Source: Romanomermis culicivorax
Lineage: Eukaryota; Nematoda; Enoplea; Mermithida; Mermithidae
Length of the DNA: 64,000 nucleotides
NCBI GenBank assembly: GCA_963922205.1
Contig: CAWUHX010000168.1
Span: 594,760-658,759 of the forward strand
Direction: 5' to 3'
The translations under genes were made by a program, and so were the position numbers. Each line of letters starts with the position of its first letter. The first letter of the stretch is position 1. This document shows, in pieces, positions 49,094 through 60,479 of the stretch. The notes under the pieces were generated by a model. It did not search any database. It had not been told where the DNA came from and saw only the letters and a list, made by a program, of their open reading frames with translations.

Positions 49094-49430
49094 TTAGTTT
49101 CGCATGGAAACGTCACTCTTTCGAATCGCGGCATGCAAATCTTCTGGCGAAGTTACGGCGACCCAAATTTTATATCGACGGATCGATATTCTATTCTTTC
49201 CAGGGGAAGTGAAACCCGGAGTTTCTATTTTTAAAGACTTTAGTCTACTCGGCAGTGCAGAACTTACCGTCCGCAAAAAAGAATCTATCGTCTTGGCGAT
49301 ATTGTTTTTTCTGATACGATATATATTGATCTTGATCATTGAAATATTTTTTGAACATCGGCGGTGGATTGATCAACGATGTTGATATCGCCGATCCTTG
49401 CGACGTTGTCCCTTCCGACTCGCTAGTCAT
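49094..49430 (-). CDS. Short overlapping frames between pol and the exonuclease frame
   Basis: An ATG at 49430 opens 61 codons (MTSESEGTTSQG...) that contain a near-perfect donor (G|GTAAGT, about 49270). A second frame over 49339-49094 follows. This could be a short leader exon spliced to the exonuclease frame, but no matching acceptor phase was found. Confidence 0.3.
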
Positions 49431-49931
49431 CGTTTTCTTTTTTCAAATTCGATTTGTCGATATCGAGCAATTTGATTCGATTCGACCATTCACTAAGTTT
49501 TCGATTTATCGAAATGAAAAATATAAAGCGAAGAATTTTTGTTAAAAAGACGAAGGTGTAAAGTGGAAGGTTGTTAAACCACGAATTTAAATTTTCATGC
49601 ACATGGCGAAAAATGTAAAGTTCAGATTGGGTGGGACCAAGGGAAGATTTTCCTACGGCGCGCGCTTTCTACTCAATTCTCTTTTTCTGCGCTACTACTT
49701 ATGGAAGGTCAATTTATTCGAAATGGACGTAAATATATACAAAACTACGCGATAGTATCACACACATTTCTTTCACTCATTCCACACAGAATCCGTATTA
49801 GCGCGTTTAGCGCGTCTTTAGATAACGAAAACTTTGTACCCGTCGCTTTGCTTACGATTATAAAATAATTAGAATTTATTTAACAAAATTAAAAGTTAGT
49901 ATTAGTTGAAATATGACAAAATTTACAATTT

Positions 49932-52900
49932 TTAATTTTTGCGAGGTCTCGGAGGACCACTGTCTTCCGATTCTAGAATTGCCGATGCCGTGCGAGGCAT
50001 GTATGGCTTTACGCGAGAAAGTGAGACTTTCTGAGATTGTCCGGGACAATCTAGACTATCGATCATCACGACATTTTTTGAAATTTCGGAGTTTTCGACC
50101 ACTATGAAGGGTCCGATATAGTCTTTGTCGATTTTAGTCGCTTTTTTGTTGTTTATCAACAGAATGAGATCGTTTAGATCATATTTCTGCTCTTTCGCTT
50201 TTTTATCGAAGTATCCCTTGTGCAATTCGGACGCGTTTTTCAAGTTTTCGGAAACTTCATTATATAACGTTAGTTGCGCTCGCGTGAAGATATACTGATA
50301 GGCGTCGTAGTTTAGCGGTAACGTTAGACTTTTAGCGCAGTCGAAATCAATAGCCATTCTGGGTTCGTACCCTCGCAAAAGTTGAAATGGAGAAAAGTGA
50401 GTAGCTGTGTGAGGAACAGCGTTATAGGCGAATGTCGCGAAAGGTAAATATCGTTCCCAATTATCGGGATCTTCAGCGGTGAATTTTTTGAGTTGCGAAA
50501 TCAACGTTTGATTGAATCTTTCTACCATTCCATTACATTGTGGGTGATACGCAGTGGTATTGATTTTCTGGACATTTAGTAGTTTCGCGATGTCTTTCAT
50601 CAAGTTTGAAGTGAATCCTGAACCCTGATCTGATAGTAGATGTTTCGGGCTGCCATGAACCAAAACTACATTGTTTACAAAACTTTCGACTATAGTAGCA
50701 GCTTTTTGATCCGGAATCAAATGAGCGCTTACCCATTTAGTGAAGTAGTCTTGAAATACGATGACGTATGATCTTTTCTCACCCAAAGGGGAAATGTTTA
50801 CTATGTCGGTCGCGACGATTTCAAATGGATATTTTGGTTGAATCGGCATCAACGGAGGTGGTTTTGGCAACTGTGAAGTTGTTTGTTGACATGTTTTACA
50901 CGTTTTGCTCCACTTTATTATGGATTCTTCCATTTTTGGCCACCAGAAATGCTGACGTATCATCGCTGTAGTGCGTCTATGACCTTGATGGCTCAAAATC
51001 TTCGCGCCATGAAATTGATACAAAACACTTTCTATCAAAGTAGTCGGAACTACTATCGAAGAAGCTGTATTAGCTTGTTTCGACGTTCGGTAAACTATTT
51101 CGTTTTCGGTATGAAAAGCAGATGAAATTGTAGAGATTTGCTTCTGTTCCAAAATTTTTAACAATTTTGCGATATATGGATCTTTTCTTTGGGCTTCTCT
51201 GATTTCTTCCGGTGATTCTATAGTCACTAGCCGTTTCTCAGGCTGTTGGAAGTCTTCTTCGAATATCGGCACTTTACTCTGAGACGAGAGTTTACTTCTT
51301 TCTTCTTTTTGCGTCATTGACCTTGTTATGGCTGCTGCGATAGTCTTTTTTCCTTCGCGAAATGTCGGTCTGAATATTTCATTCGTAACTTCTTCGCTAG
51401 TCTTTGACGTCACTTTAGCGCGAGGCTCATTTCGAGACAAAAAACCAGCGCAAGCGTTTTCTTTGCCTTTCACATATTCAACGCGATAGTCGTAGTCTTG
51501 CAGTTTTATTGCGAAATTTTGAAGTCGTGAATTTCGATGTTTTTCTTCTTTGATCCATTGCAAAGGTTTATGATCAGTTCTGACCATTACTTTTTGTCCA
51601 TAGACATAGTGTCTGTACCATCGGAAAGCTTCTACAATTGCTAAACATTTGCGCTCAGTCATACTGTAGCGGGTTTCTACGTCAGACAGAACCCTACTGT
51701 TGTAAGCGATGACCCATTGATCATTTTCATTTTCTTGATACAAAATCGCTCGGATAGCAGTTGTGCTAGCATCAGTTTGGATGATGAATTTCGATTTTTC
51801 GTCATTATAGACAGGATATCGCAAAAATGGAGTTGAGGTTAGAGATGTTTTAATCTCGTTAAACGCTATACGATGTTCTTCGCTTATTTCATATTTCGCG
51901 TTTTTTCGTAATAGTTGATAGAGCAGTCGCGAAAGAGTGGCAAGATTCGGTATGAATCGTCTACACCATTGGACAAGGCCCAAAAAACTTTGAAGATCTT
52001 TTACCGTTTTTGGTATTTCATAGTTTACGATCGCAGATACCTTTTCGGGATCGGGCGAGATTCCATTTTCGCTTAGCAAATGACCAAGAAATTTTACTTG
52101 TTTCGGTACGAAATCGCATTTATCAGGTCTCAACGTTAGATTCGCGTCACGAAGAGCATCAAAGATCAGTTGGATATGTGCTAGATGATTGTTATATGTT
52201 TGCGAAAAAACTATGATATCGTCGATATAGACCAAACAGATTTTCCAGATATATGGATGCAGGATCCGTTCCATTAGTCTTTGAAATTCAGCGGGAGCAT
52301 TTTTCAAACCAAAGGGTAGAACTTTGAATCGAAATAAGCCTTCTTGACTAACAAAAGTAGTTTTATCGCGTGAAGCGATGTCTAAAGGGATTTGCCAGTA
52401 CCCTGCTTTCAAGTCTAGAGTTGAGAAAAATCGTGCATTGCCTAAAGCGTCTAGATAGTCATCAATTCGCGGAATCGGAAACTTATCGCTAGGAGTAACT
52501 TCATTTATACCTCTATAATCGACTACGGGTCGCCAACTTCCATCTTTTTTGGTTACCAGAAACATAGGCGCAGCCCACGGTGATCGCGAAGGTTCAATGA
52601 GACCTTTTTCTAGCAATTCTTGGATTTTCTGACGAACCATTGGTCTTTGTTCAATTGGCGCATGATAGTAGTGTTTCGTGACTGGTTTTGCATCACCGGT
52701 GTCTATAGAGACCGTTAACTCGTGAGTGAGAGTAGGCTGATCTCCAGGGAGACTGAAAACATCGGGATATTGCTTGAAGACTTCGATAGCGATTTTTCTG
52801 TCTTCATCGTCGATATTCGACTTTTCGGTCATTTTTTCGAGAGCAATTTGAAGTTTTTCTTCTTCCGACATAGTTGACTGATCTTTAACCAACGTGGCTG

Positions 52901-53993
52901 GTTCATAGTCTTCTTCATGATCGCTTAGCAACGCGACGGTCATTTTCGATTCTTCGAGTTTGAATTTAACCTCAGCGATGAGCTGGTTAGGTTGTAGATG
53001 AATACCGTTCGCACTATTATTGACGAATAATAGTGGACATTTGCCTTTGGTTATGTTGATTATCTCAAGTTCGATCAGATATTCACAATTTTCTTTTCCG
53101 AAGTTCACGGGTTGAACTATAATGCTTTTGAAGCTTTCGTTTGTGGAAGGGAAGATTTTCCCATTAACCCAGGTTTGACAATTCGGTTCTACGTAGCATG
53201 ATGAGATATTCGAAATCGGTAGTGATCTGTCGATTTTCACGATTTGCGTTTGACTTTGTCCCGTGGAAGTATTTGAAAATACTTCATCGTAGAGCGCTTT
53301 TTTGATCGGTTTTAAAACTAAATTTAGTTCTTGTTGAATGTCTCCGATTCTGATGAAATTTTTGTGAAAGTTTATTACAGCTCGAACGCTCGGATGTACT
53401 AGGAAATTGGTTCCTAGGAGGCATTGCTCTCCTGCTGTAGCTAGAATCCAGCATCGTACTAGATGCGTTCCGAAAGATGAACTGATTTTGAAGATTATCG
53501 GACCTCGGGCATCGACGATAGCACTGTCGGCTACTTTTATCTGCGCAGATGTTTCTAACATATCATAGTCAATCCCCAAAGAGCGTTGAGCTAGACATGA
53601 GGAAATGACTGAACATTGAGCACCAGTATCTATCAACACTTTCGTTTTGGTTTTTCCGATTTCGGCATCAATATGAAAAGCATGAGTAGGAGCGTATAAG
53701 CTCAGAAGTTTGATGTCTTTTTGCGAACGTTCTTCGATTCGACACACGCTAGATCTCACGATCCACGGTTCAGTAGGTTTTTCGATTGTGAAATCTGTGA
53801 TTCCAGGAGCAACGGAAAAATTTGTAGCTTTCGATGTTTCTGTCGGTTCAAGCATATTAGCTGTACTAGTCGTCGGTTTCATCGGGACAAAAGGTTTAGG
53901 TGAGTTAAACACCATTTTATTTTCCGATGGCAAAACTTGTTGCGAAGATTTCGGAGAAGTTAGCTGAGTCTGTATAGACTGTGAGTTATTCAT
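49932..53993 (-). CDS. pol: Ty3/gypsy Pol polyprotein
   Basis: 1353 codons from the first ATG after the last interrupting TGA; the frame is continuous with gag upstream. Aspartic protease: [12 protein letters not shown] (about residue 121). Reverse transcriptase: [13 protein letters not shown] and the catalytic [11 protein letters not shown] (YIDD at about 590). RNase H: QTDAS and TDHKPLQW. Integrase: HHCC finger starting HQGHRRT and CKTCQQ, then the core Asp in VATDIV (about 1060), Asp in LLSDQGSGF and Glu in GMVERFNQ. Ends at TAA. All catalytic motifs appear intact, so enzyme activity is plausible if the upstream frame can be read. Confidence 0.97.
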   Translation of the reverse strand: MNNSQSIQTQLTSPKSSQQVLPSENKMVFNSPKPFVPMKPTTSTANMLEPTETSKATNFSVAPGITDFTIEKPTEPWIVRSSVCRIEERSQKDIKLLSLYAPTHAFHIDAEIGKTKTKVLIDTGAQCSVISSCLAQRSLGIDYDMLETSAQIKVADSAIVDARGPIIFKISSSFGTHLVRCWILATAGEQCLLGTNFLVHPSVRAVINFHKNFIRIGDIQQELNLVLKPIKKALYDEVFSNTSTGQSQTQIVKIDRSLPISNISSCYVEPNCQTWVNGKIFPSTNESFKSIIVQPVNFGKENCEYLIELEIINITKGKCPLLFVNNSANGIHLQPNQLIAEVKFKLEESKMTVALLSDHEEDYEPATLVKDQSTMSEEEKLQIALEKMTEKSNIDDEDRKIAIEVFKQYPDVFSLPGDQPTLTHELTVSIDTGDAKPVTKHYYHAPIEQRPMVRQKIQELLEKGLIEPSRSPWAAPMFLVTKKDGSWRPVVDYRGINEVTPSDKFPIPRIDDYLDALGNARFFSTLDLKAGYWQIPLDIASRDKTTFVSQEGLFRFKVLPFGLKNAPAEFQRLMERILHPYIWKICLVYIDDIIVFSQTYNNHLAHIQLIFDALRDANLTLRPDKCDFVPKQVKFLGHLLSENGISPDPEKVSAIVNYEIPKTVKDLQSFLGLVQWCRRFIPNLATLSRLLYQLLRKNAKYEISEEHRIAFNEIKTSLTSTPFLRYPVYNDEKSKFIIQTDASTTAIRAILYQENENDQWVIAYNSRVLSDVETRYSMTERKCLAIVEAFRWYRHYVYGQKVMVRTDHKPLQWIKEEKHRNSRLQNFAIKLQDYDYRVEYVKGKENACAGFLSRNEPRAKVTSKTSEEVTNEIFRPTFREGKKTIAAAITRSMTQKEERSKLSSQSKVPIFEEDFQQPEKRLVTIESPEEIREAQRKDPYIAKLLKILEQKQISTISSAFHTENEIVYRTSKQANTASSIVVPTTLIESVLYQFHGAKILSHQGHRRTTAMIRQHFWWPKMEESIIKWSKTCKTCQQTTSQLPKPPPLMPIQPKYPFEIVATDIVNISPLGEKRSYVIVFQDYFTKWVSAHLIPDQKAATIVESFVNNVVLVHGSPKHLLSDQGSGFTSNLMKDIAKLLNVQKINTTAYHPQCNGMVERFNQTLISQLKKFTAEDPDNWERYLPFATFAYNAVPHTATHFSPFQLLRGYEPRMAIDFDCAKSLTLPLNYDAYQYIFTRAQLTLYNEVSENLKNASELHKGYFDKKAKEQKYDLNDLILLINNKKATKIDKDYIGPFIVVENSEISKNVVMIDSLDCPGQSQKVSLSRVKPYMPRTASAILESEDSGPPRPRKN

Positions 53994-54101
53994 CGGATAG
54001 TAGTAATGCTTTTCAATTATCTTTTCCTGTCGGGATTCGGAATCACAGAGAGAAATGTTTGCAACATCTCTCTGATAGTTTTGATTATCGCGATTGAAAA
54101 A

Positions 54102-55619
54102 TCAGTTATTTTGGTCAAAATTTTGATTCTGATTGAGGGTGTAGTTACGCGTATTTTGTTGAAAACAAGGACGCCAATTATGGTTATTTTGCCATTGATG
54201 ATTCGGTTGCTGTTGCCGAGGCTGAGAAGCCTGTGGTTTCAATTGATAGCATTCGGAGCTGTCATGCTTAGACTGACCATGATAGGTGCAATATTTCACC
54301 AGTCGTTCACATGATTGATTTCGTTGGAAATTACGATTTTGAGAGAAATCCCGTATAAGAATGTTTTCTCTGTTCCGGAAATTCGGACTCATCCCATGAT
54401 TGAATCGCGACCTTTGATTTTCGAAATTATTAGCATTTTGCGAATTTTCTCAGATTCCGAACTTTTCTAGGACTTGTTTCACGCTTTCCTCGAACTCTTT
54501 AGTCTTCATTAGAGTCGAATTTTCTTGAAACCTCACGCTATTTCGCTGTCTAGAGTCATCTCTGTTCCGGGATTGAGAGTTATCTCCGAAATGAGGTTTC
54601 GAATCATCTCTGAAACGCGATTGAGCTGGTTGCTCTTCCGACGGATTTTCGAGTGTATTAACCAGTATAGGTTGTTCTACTCTCGCAGTTGACTGTTTAT
54701 TCGCTCGCTGAATTTTCTGAACTTTGGCGACGGCTATAGCTAAGTCAGTGATCGTTTCTAGAGTACTCGCGTCAATCCACACTCTGTAAATTTCCGGCAT
54801 TTTCCAAAGAAAAGTTGTGATAACTTTTCTATGGCGATACTGAGCGCTTCTGTCATAGTACAGTAGATGTACGTAAGTGCTGATTCAATTCAAGAAAGCT
54901 GACGGATCTTCGGTTTCGAACGGAGCAATAGACTGGAGCTTGCATTGGAGCGTATCTTGGTCGCAATTCGGTGCATTCATACACATTAGAATCTGTTTCG
55001 CTTCATCGTAGGATCGGACATCTCCTATGGTGTTCGGAGCACCATCGCAAGTCAAGCGACGCAACCTGTGAAGTTTCACATATTCAGAGGCATCGAGGCC
55101 AAACTCGTTTTCGAGCGCGATGAAGAATTTCAAAACTTGCTGATTTCGGGTCGAATTATCTAGTTTTTGCGGCGCTATCTTTTTACAGATAGTCTTAATT
55201 CTCGTTTCGTCATCGGCGTAAGATCTATGCACCTGAGAAGGTGGGATAGATGGAAAATTTATCTGAGAGTTTAGCGCATTTAGCACGTTAGAGCGGTCAA
55301 ACGTTTGTGTCGGGATGATTAGATCATCATCATCGTCAATTATATCACGAAAACGAAGTTGACTTTTTCGATCGCTAATGGCGTTTTTTGGTTTATTTGA
55401 TTTCTGAGACTGAGCGTAAGAGCTCGTAGGTCTCGCGATATTTTCGGTTTCAGGAACGTTCGGTTTCGATAGCTCTTCTTTCTGAGCTCTCATCGCTTCG
55501 ATTTCGGTTTTAAACCCATTGAGAAATTTTCGTTGTTGAGTTGCGATAGTCACGATTTTGCTTAACGCGTTAGTAGCGCTGCCACGAAAATTTATCATTT
55601 CGGCATCGCATTTTTGCAT
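54102..55619 (-). CDS. gag: Gag region, interrupted by in-frame TGA codons
   Basis: A continuous frame with pol, broken by TGA at 54885-54887, 54450-54452 and 54102-54104 and by no frameshift. Contains a coiled, Gln/Ser-rich N-terminal part, a probable capsid region, and a zinc-knuckle-like CTYHGQSKHDSSEC (CHHC order) near 54290. An in-frame ATG also exists upstream near 55735, followed by another TGA near 55705. Whether the TGA codons are read through or are lesions is unknown; the parts are described as seen. Confidence 0.8.
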
Positions 55620-55989
55620 TATGTCGATATATGCGTCATTATCGGTCTCTTTCAGTTCCGAGTATCGGTCTCTTTCGGTTTCAGTTTTAGAAAGTTGAAT
55701 TTTCGATTTTCAACAATTTTCAAAGATAGAGATCATGAAGTTTTTCGCGTTTTTAGCGGAGCCGACGTTTCTGGTAGATCCAAATTACGCTTATCTGCTT
55801 CGTAGAGAAGCGGTAGATTTGCGTTTTGCAGTCGAAATTTTCGATTTCTCGATCATCGGGATTCGCTAGTTTCTTATAGAAACCTTTTTTGTAACCGAGC
55901 GCAGTAGAGCGACACGTGCGGTTTTCCTCCATTTTTCGGATTTTCGATTTTTTGCAAATTTCGGCGTTTCTTCAACCTTTAAACGAGCT

Positions 55990-56002
55990 GGTACGGTCAC
56001 CA
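55990..56002 (-). promoter_or_regulatory. Candidate primer binding site
   Basis: Minus strand TGGTGACCGTACC lies about five bases downstream of the 5' LTR end. TGG is the usual start of a site complementary to a tRNA 3' CCA end. The tRNA is not identified. Confidence 0.6.
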
Positions 56003-56007
56003 AATTA

Positions 56008-56583
56008 TGTCGTGCGTGAAAATAAAAGTTTAGACGACGGAACGCAAAGCTGTGTAGCTTGACGATTTATCGCGCGTTTTAGAAGAGACGTATGGAACGT
56101 AATAGAGCGTGCGGAACGCTAGAAATGGAACACTCGGAGTGTTTGACAAAATCAACGTAATGATAGTCGAACGCAGGAGATTGACGGGCTCGTAGAGAGC
56201 GCTGTGTCAATTATCCAGGGATCTTCGCTCAGGTCGTCAAAGGTTTTCAGATGCCCAAACTCGGGCCATACTATCTTAACGGCTTTGGAGTTTCACCTGA
56301 ATACTCAAACTATTTTCCAAATAGTTTGACTCAACCTAGAACACACTTTCTCCACACAATTTACTAATGTACAAGTCGCCGCCTCACACTCTCCAGACAA
56401 ACAGGAAAATACGACCGTCTGGCTACAGTACAACAAAACTCTAATCAAAAACATTTTCACAATTTCTTCACATCGTAGCCACGCCTCTCGGCGGGTCTTG
56501 TCACGATCTTTCTTCTTCGAACTTGCTGATCTTTTTTCGAAAACAACACAAACTTTACAAATATGCCAAATCGCTCCACAACA
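56008..56583 (-). repeat. 5' LTR
   Basis: 576 bp, very similar to the 3' LTR, flanked by AGTG at 56584-56587. Confidence 0.95.
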
Positions 56584-57180
56584 AGTGTACAGGGGTTGCT
56601 CCAAGGGTTGGGTCCTGGATATGGTCATTTTCATTGAGCGTTGATTGCAGGATGGTCACACCTACCCTGACATTGGTGAGAGCTAGAGAGCCCTTCAACA
56701 CTGCTGAGTCTATTAGAGCCTCCAAGTTGCTCCAAAGGCCACATTCCAAAGTTGGTTTTGTTTGTTGAGTCCTGGTTGCGCTATGGTCACACCTACCCCG
56801 ACATTGGCCAGTGCTAAGGAGCCATTCATTACTGATGGACAAATTAGGGCCTCCATGTTGCTCCAAGGGACACACCCCGAAGTTGGTTTTTTTACTGAGC
56901 CCTGGTTCCGGCATGTCACACCTACCCCCATGTTGGCTAATCCTAGGGAGCCCTTGAACACTGGTGACCATCTCAGGGCCTCCCTGTTCCTCCAAGGGAC
57001 ACATCCCAAATCCATCCATTTTTGTTGAGCCCTGGTCGTTGCGTGGTCACTCCTACCGTGACATTGGCCAGTGATGGGACAGCTCTAGGGTCAACCAGGA
57101 AGCCCTTCAACTTTGGTGAGTGTACGGGAGTTGCTCCAAGGAATGGGTTCTGGATACGGCCATTTTTGTTGAGCCCTGAT
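56584..57180. repeat. About 130-bp satellite, middle block
   Basis: Nearly identical to 43777-44316. Open frames across it follow the repeat and are not genes. Confidence 0.9.
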
Positions 57181-58560
57181 AGCAAATTTTAAAAGTTCAT
57201 ATAAACTTGAATTTTTCCCAATTTGCAAAAAAAACAAAAAAGTTGTTTTTATACAATTTTTTTTTGAAAACTTTTATAAAAATATCAAATTTTCAAAAAT
57301 TCTACATTTTTTGCATTTCTCAAAAGTAATTGAAAAAAGGGTCTAAAGTTCAAAATTTTTTGCAACTTTTTGCACAAATGTTACAAAAATGCTTAAAAAT
57401 CGACATTTTCTTCCAAATTTTACAAACAAACCCCAAAATTTTGGAAAATTTTACAAAAATGCTAAAAATTAAAAAGAATTTTCCCATTTAATAAAAGTGA
57501 ATTTTTTCTAATTAAAAAAAACAAAACACAAATTGTTTTTTACTCAACATTTAAAAAAATTTTACGGAAATATCAAAAAATTATATTTTTCTACAAATTT
57601 CACAAAAATTCAAGATTTTTTGAATCTTCCAACATTAATTTAAAAAGAGAGTCAAAAGTTCAAAATTTTTTGCAATTTTTTGTACAAATTTTACGAAATA
57701 TCAAAAAATTAAATTTTTTAGCAAGTTTCCCATAAATTTACATTTTGCAAAAGTAATTTAAGCACGGTATCAAAAGTTCAAAATTTTTTGCAATTTTTTC
57801 ACAAATTTTACAATAATGCTTAAAAATCAAAATTTTTTGAAAATTTTCGCCAATTAAAAAAATGCAAAAATTGTTTTTTACACAGACATTTTAAAAAATT
57901 TTACACAAATATCCAAAATTTAAGACTTTTTGGCAAAGTTTACAAAAAATTTTATATTTTTGCAATTTTTTCACAAAAATGTCGAAAATTCAAAGTTTTT
58001 TCCAGTTTTTCATAAATTTTACAGAAATATCGTAATTTATGATTTTTCCGCAAATTTTATAAAAGCCACATTTTTTGGATTTTTTTTTTAACTTGACGAC
58101 GAATAAATAATTTCTTTTTTCGACAAAACTCTTTTCTTAATTGTACTAAAATGTCAAAAATTCTAGAATTTTTTGCAATTTTTTTTAATTCATTAAAAAT
58201 TCAACATTTTTTTTACTTTTCTTCGCAAATTTCTTAGAAAAAAGCAAAAATTTTCCTTTTAACGCTAATTTTTTAAATTTTCTAGAAAGTTGAAGTTTTT
58301 TCTGCATTTTTATGCAAATTTTTTTCCATTTTTATGCAAAAAATTGTGATTTTTTTAGCAAATTTTACAAAACTAAAAAAATTCTAACATTTTTTCCAAG
58401 TTCTTTTTGCAAATTTTACAGAAAAGCAAAAAAATTGTTTTTTGCAGTATTTTTTAGAAAATTTCAGAAAAATATAAAATTTCTCCATTTTTTGCAAATT
58501 TTACAAAAAAACCGAAAATTTTCGTTTTTTCACAGAAATTTTTCAAAATCCTACAAAAAT
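57181..58560. repeat. AT-rich CAAATTTTACAAAAAT degenerate repeat inserted in the satellite
   Basis: 1.4 kb of A/T-rich words (GCAAATTTTACAAAAATGC, AAAATTTTTTGCAATTTTT), sharply bounded by satellite on both sides. No coding signal. Confidence 0.8.
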
Positions 58561-59820
58561 AAAATTGGAGCCTTTCATTACTGATGCACGTATTAGGGCC
58601 TCCAAGTTGCTCCAAGGGACACACCCCAAAGGTGGTTTTTTTACAGAGCCCTGGTTCCGGCATGGTCACATCTACCCACACATGGGCTAGTCCTAGGTAG
58701 CCCTTCAACACTGGTGAGCATATTAGGGCCTCCCAGTTCCTGCAAGGGACGCATTCCAACTGCAGCCATTTTGTTGAGCCCTGGTTGCACAACGGGCACA
58801 CCCGCCCTGATATCGACCAGTCCTAGGGAGCCCTTGAACACTGGTGACCATATCAGGGCCTTCATGGTGCTCCAAGGGATGCATTCCAAAGTTGGTTTTT
58901 TTGTCGAGCCCTGGTTGCGGGATGGTCACAACCACCCCGGCATTGGCCAGTGCTAGGAAGCCCTTCCACACTGGTGACTGTATCAGGGCCTCCCTCATCC
59001 TCCAAGAGACACATTCCGAATCCAGCCATTTTAGGTTGAGCCGGTGTTGCGGGATGACCACAGCTATGCTGACATTGGTCAGTAGTGGGGCAGCTCCAAG
59101 GTCACCCAGGAAGCCCTTCAACACTATGTGGATGGTCACACTCACCGCAACATTGACCAGTGGTGGGACAGCTCCACTAGCACCCAGGAAGCCCTTTAAC
59201 ACCTGGGGCCTCAAAATTTCTCCAAGGGACACATTTCAAATCCAGCCATTTTTGTTGAGCCCAGGTTGGAGGATGGTGACACCTATCTCAACATTGGCCA
59301 GTGCTGGGACAGCTCTAGGGTCACCCAGGAAGCCCTTCAAGACTAGTGACTGCAGCAGGGGCCTTTCATGTCACTCCAAGGAACGCATTCTGAATCTGGC
59401 CATTTTTGTTGAACCCTGGTTGGAGGATGGTGACACCTATCACAACATTGGCCAGTGCTGGGACAGCTCTAGGGTCACCCAGGAAGCCCTTCAGCACTGG
59501 TAACTGCAGCTGGGGTCTCCAAGTGTCTCCAAGGTACGCATTCTGAATCCGGCCTTTTTTGTTAGCCCTGGTTGGGGATGGTGACACCTATCACAATATT
59601 GGCCAGTGCTGGGACAGCTCTAGGGTCACTCAGGAAGCCCTTCAAGACTAGTGACTGCAGCCCAGGGGCCTTTCACGTCGCTCCAACAAATGCATTCTGA
59701 ATCTGGCCATTTTTGTTGAGCCCTGGTTGCAAGATGGTCCCAGCTACCCCAACATTAACCACTAGTGGGACTGCTCCAGGAGCAACCACTAAGCCCGTCT
59801 ACATAGGTGACCATACCAGG
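58561..59820. repeat. About 130-bp satellite, right block
   Basis: Unit spacing of about 130-132 bp at first, then 150-155 bp from about 59240 (TTGAGCCCTGGTT at about 58642, 58773, 58905, then 59252, 59410, 59564 and 59716). Confidence 0.9.
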
Positions 59821-59885
59821 GACTTTTGCTCTATCTGCCTTGTATGAAGAAGGTCCAAGGTTCGAGCCCCTCACCGAGCATTATT
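59821..59885 (+). repeat. Weak tRNA-like fragment
   Basis: Contains a B-box-like AGGTTCGAGCCCC. An A box is not convincing. From here to 60480 I see only AT-rich DNA without a supported gene. Confidence 0.25.
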
Positions 59886-60479
59886 TTTCTGATGCGCCAG
59901 TCACATAGATTTGGGCATATAAGAAATTCTGGAGGTTTGAATCCAAATTTTGGACACCCTTATTTATCTTAATATATATTTACAACATATGAATTTAATT
60001 CAAATTTTAAAATTCACCTCCAAAATTTAATTAAATATTTATGCGAAGAAATTTAAATATCAACTTTTGTCAATTTTGTATCATCTTTTTTTCAATGTAT
60101 TGTTTAAATAATATCAGTTTGAAAAAATCTAGTTTTGTCGTCATTATCATCATATCGCTAATTTTCGAATATAATTATCGCCAAAGCCAGTTTTTAAGTG
60201 TCGAAAAAAAGCTTCACCGCAGCAACCGGTTTTTTCTTTTATAATTTCAATTTTTAGCTTCGTAGAGTGCATACAAAACTTTGATTATAAAGTTTGGTGT
60301 TTGCTATTCGACTTTTGTATAGATATGACGTAAAGTTTTTCATGACTAAATAAATGTTTCATGATTTTATTTTATTAAACAGTTTTTCAATTTTTCCTCA
60401 CCAGTAAAGAGAAAGATACCAAGTAAGAAGTTTATTGAGTGATTAGAATTATTATATAATATTATCAAGTTTGATATCA

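Larger units (their letters stand above)
44317..56583 (-). mobile_element. Complete Ty3/gypsy LTR retrotransposon, 12.27 kb
   Basis: Two 576-bp LTRs (56008-56583 is 5', 44317-44892 is 3') flanked by AGTG duplications. It has a primer-binding-site candidate, a polypurine tract, gag, pol in the order protease, reverse transcriptase, RNase H, integrase, and about 4 kb of further 3' coding capacity. It is unusually long for this group because of the 3' frame. The near-identity of the LTRs suggests a fairly recent insertion into the 130-bp satellite. Confidence 0.97.

Noticed and set aside
60041..60244. 67-codon frame with hydrophobic stretches
   Set aside because: No splice or start support, AT-rich composition; hydrophobicity expected from T-rich codons.
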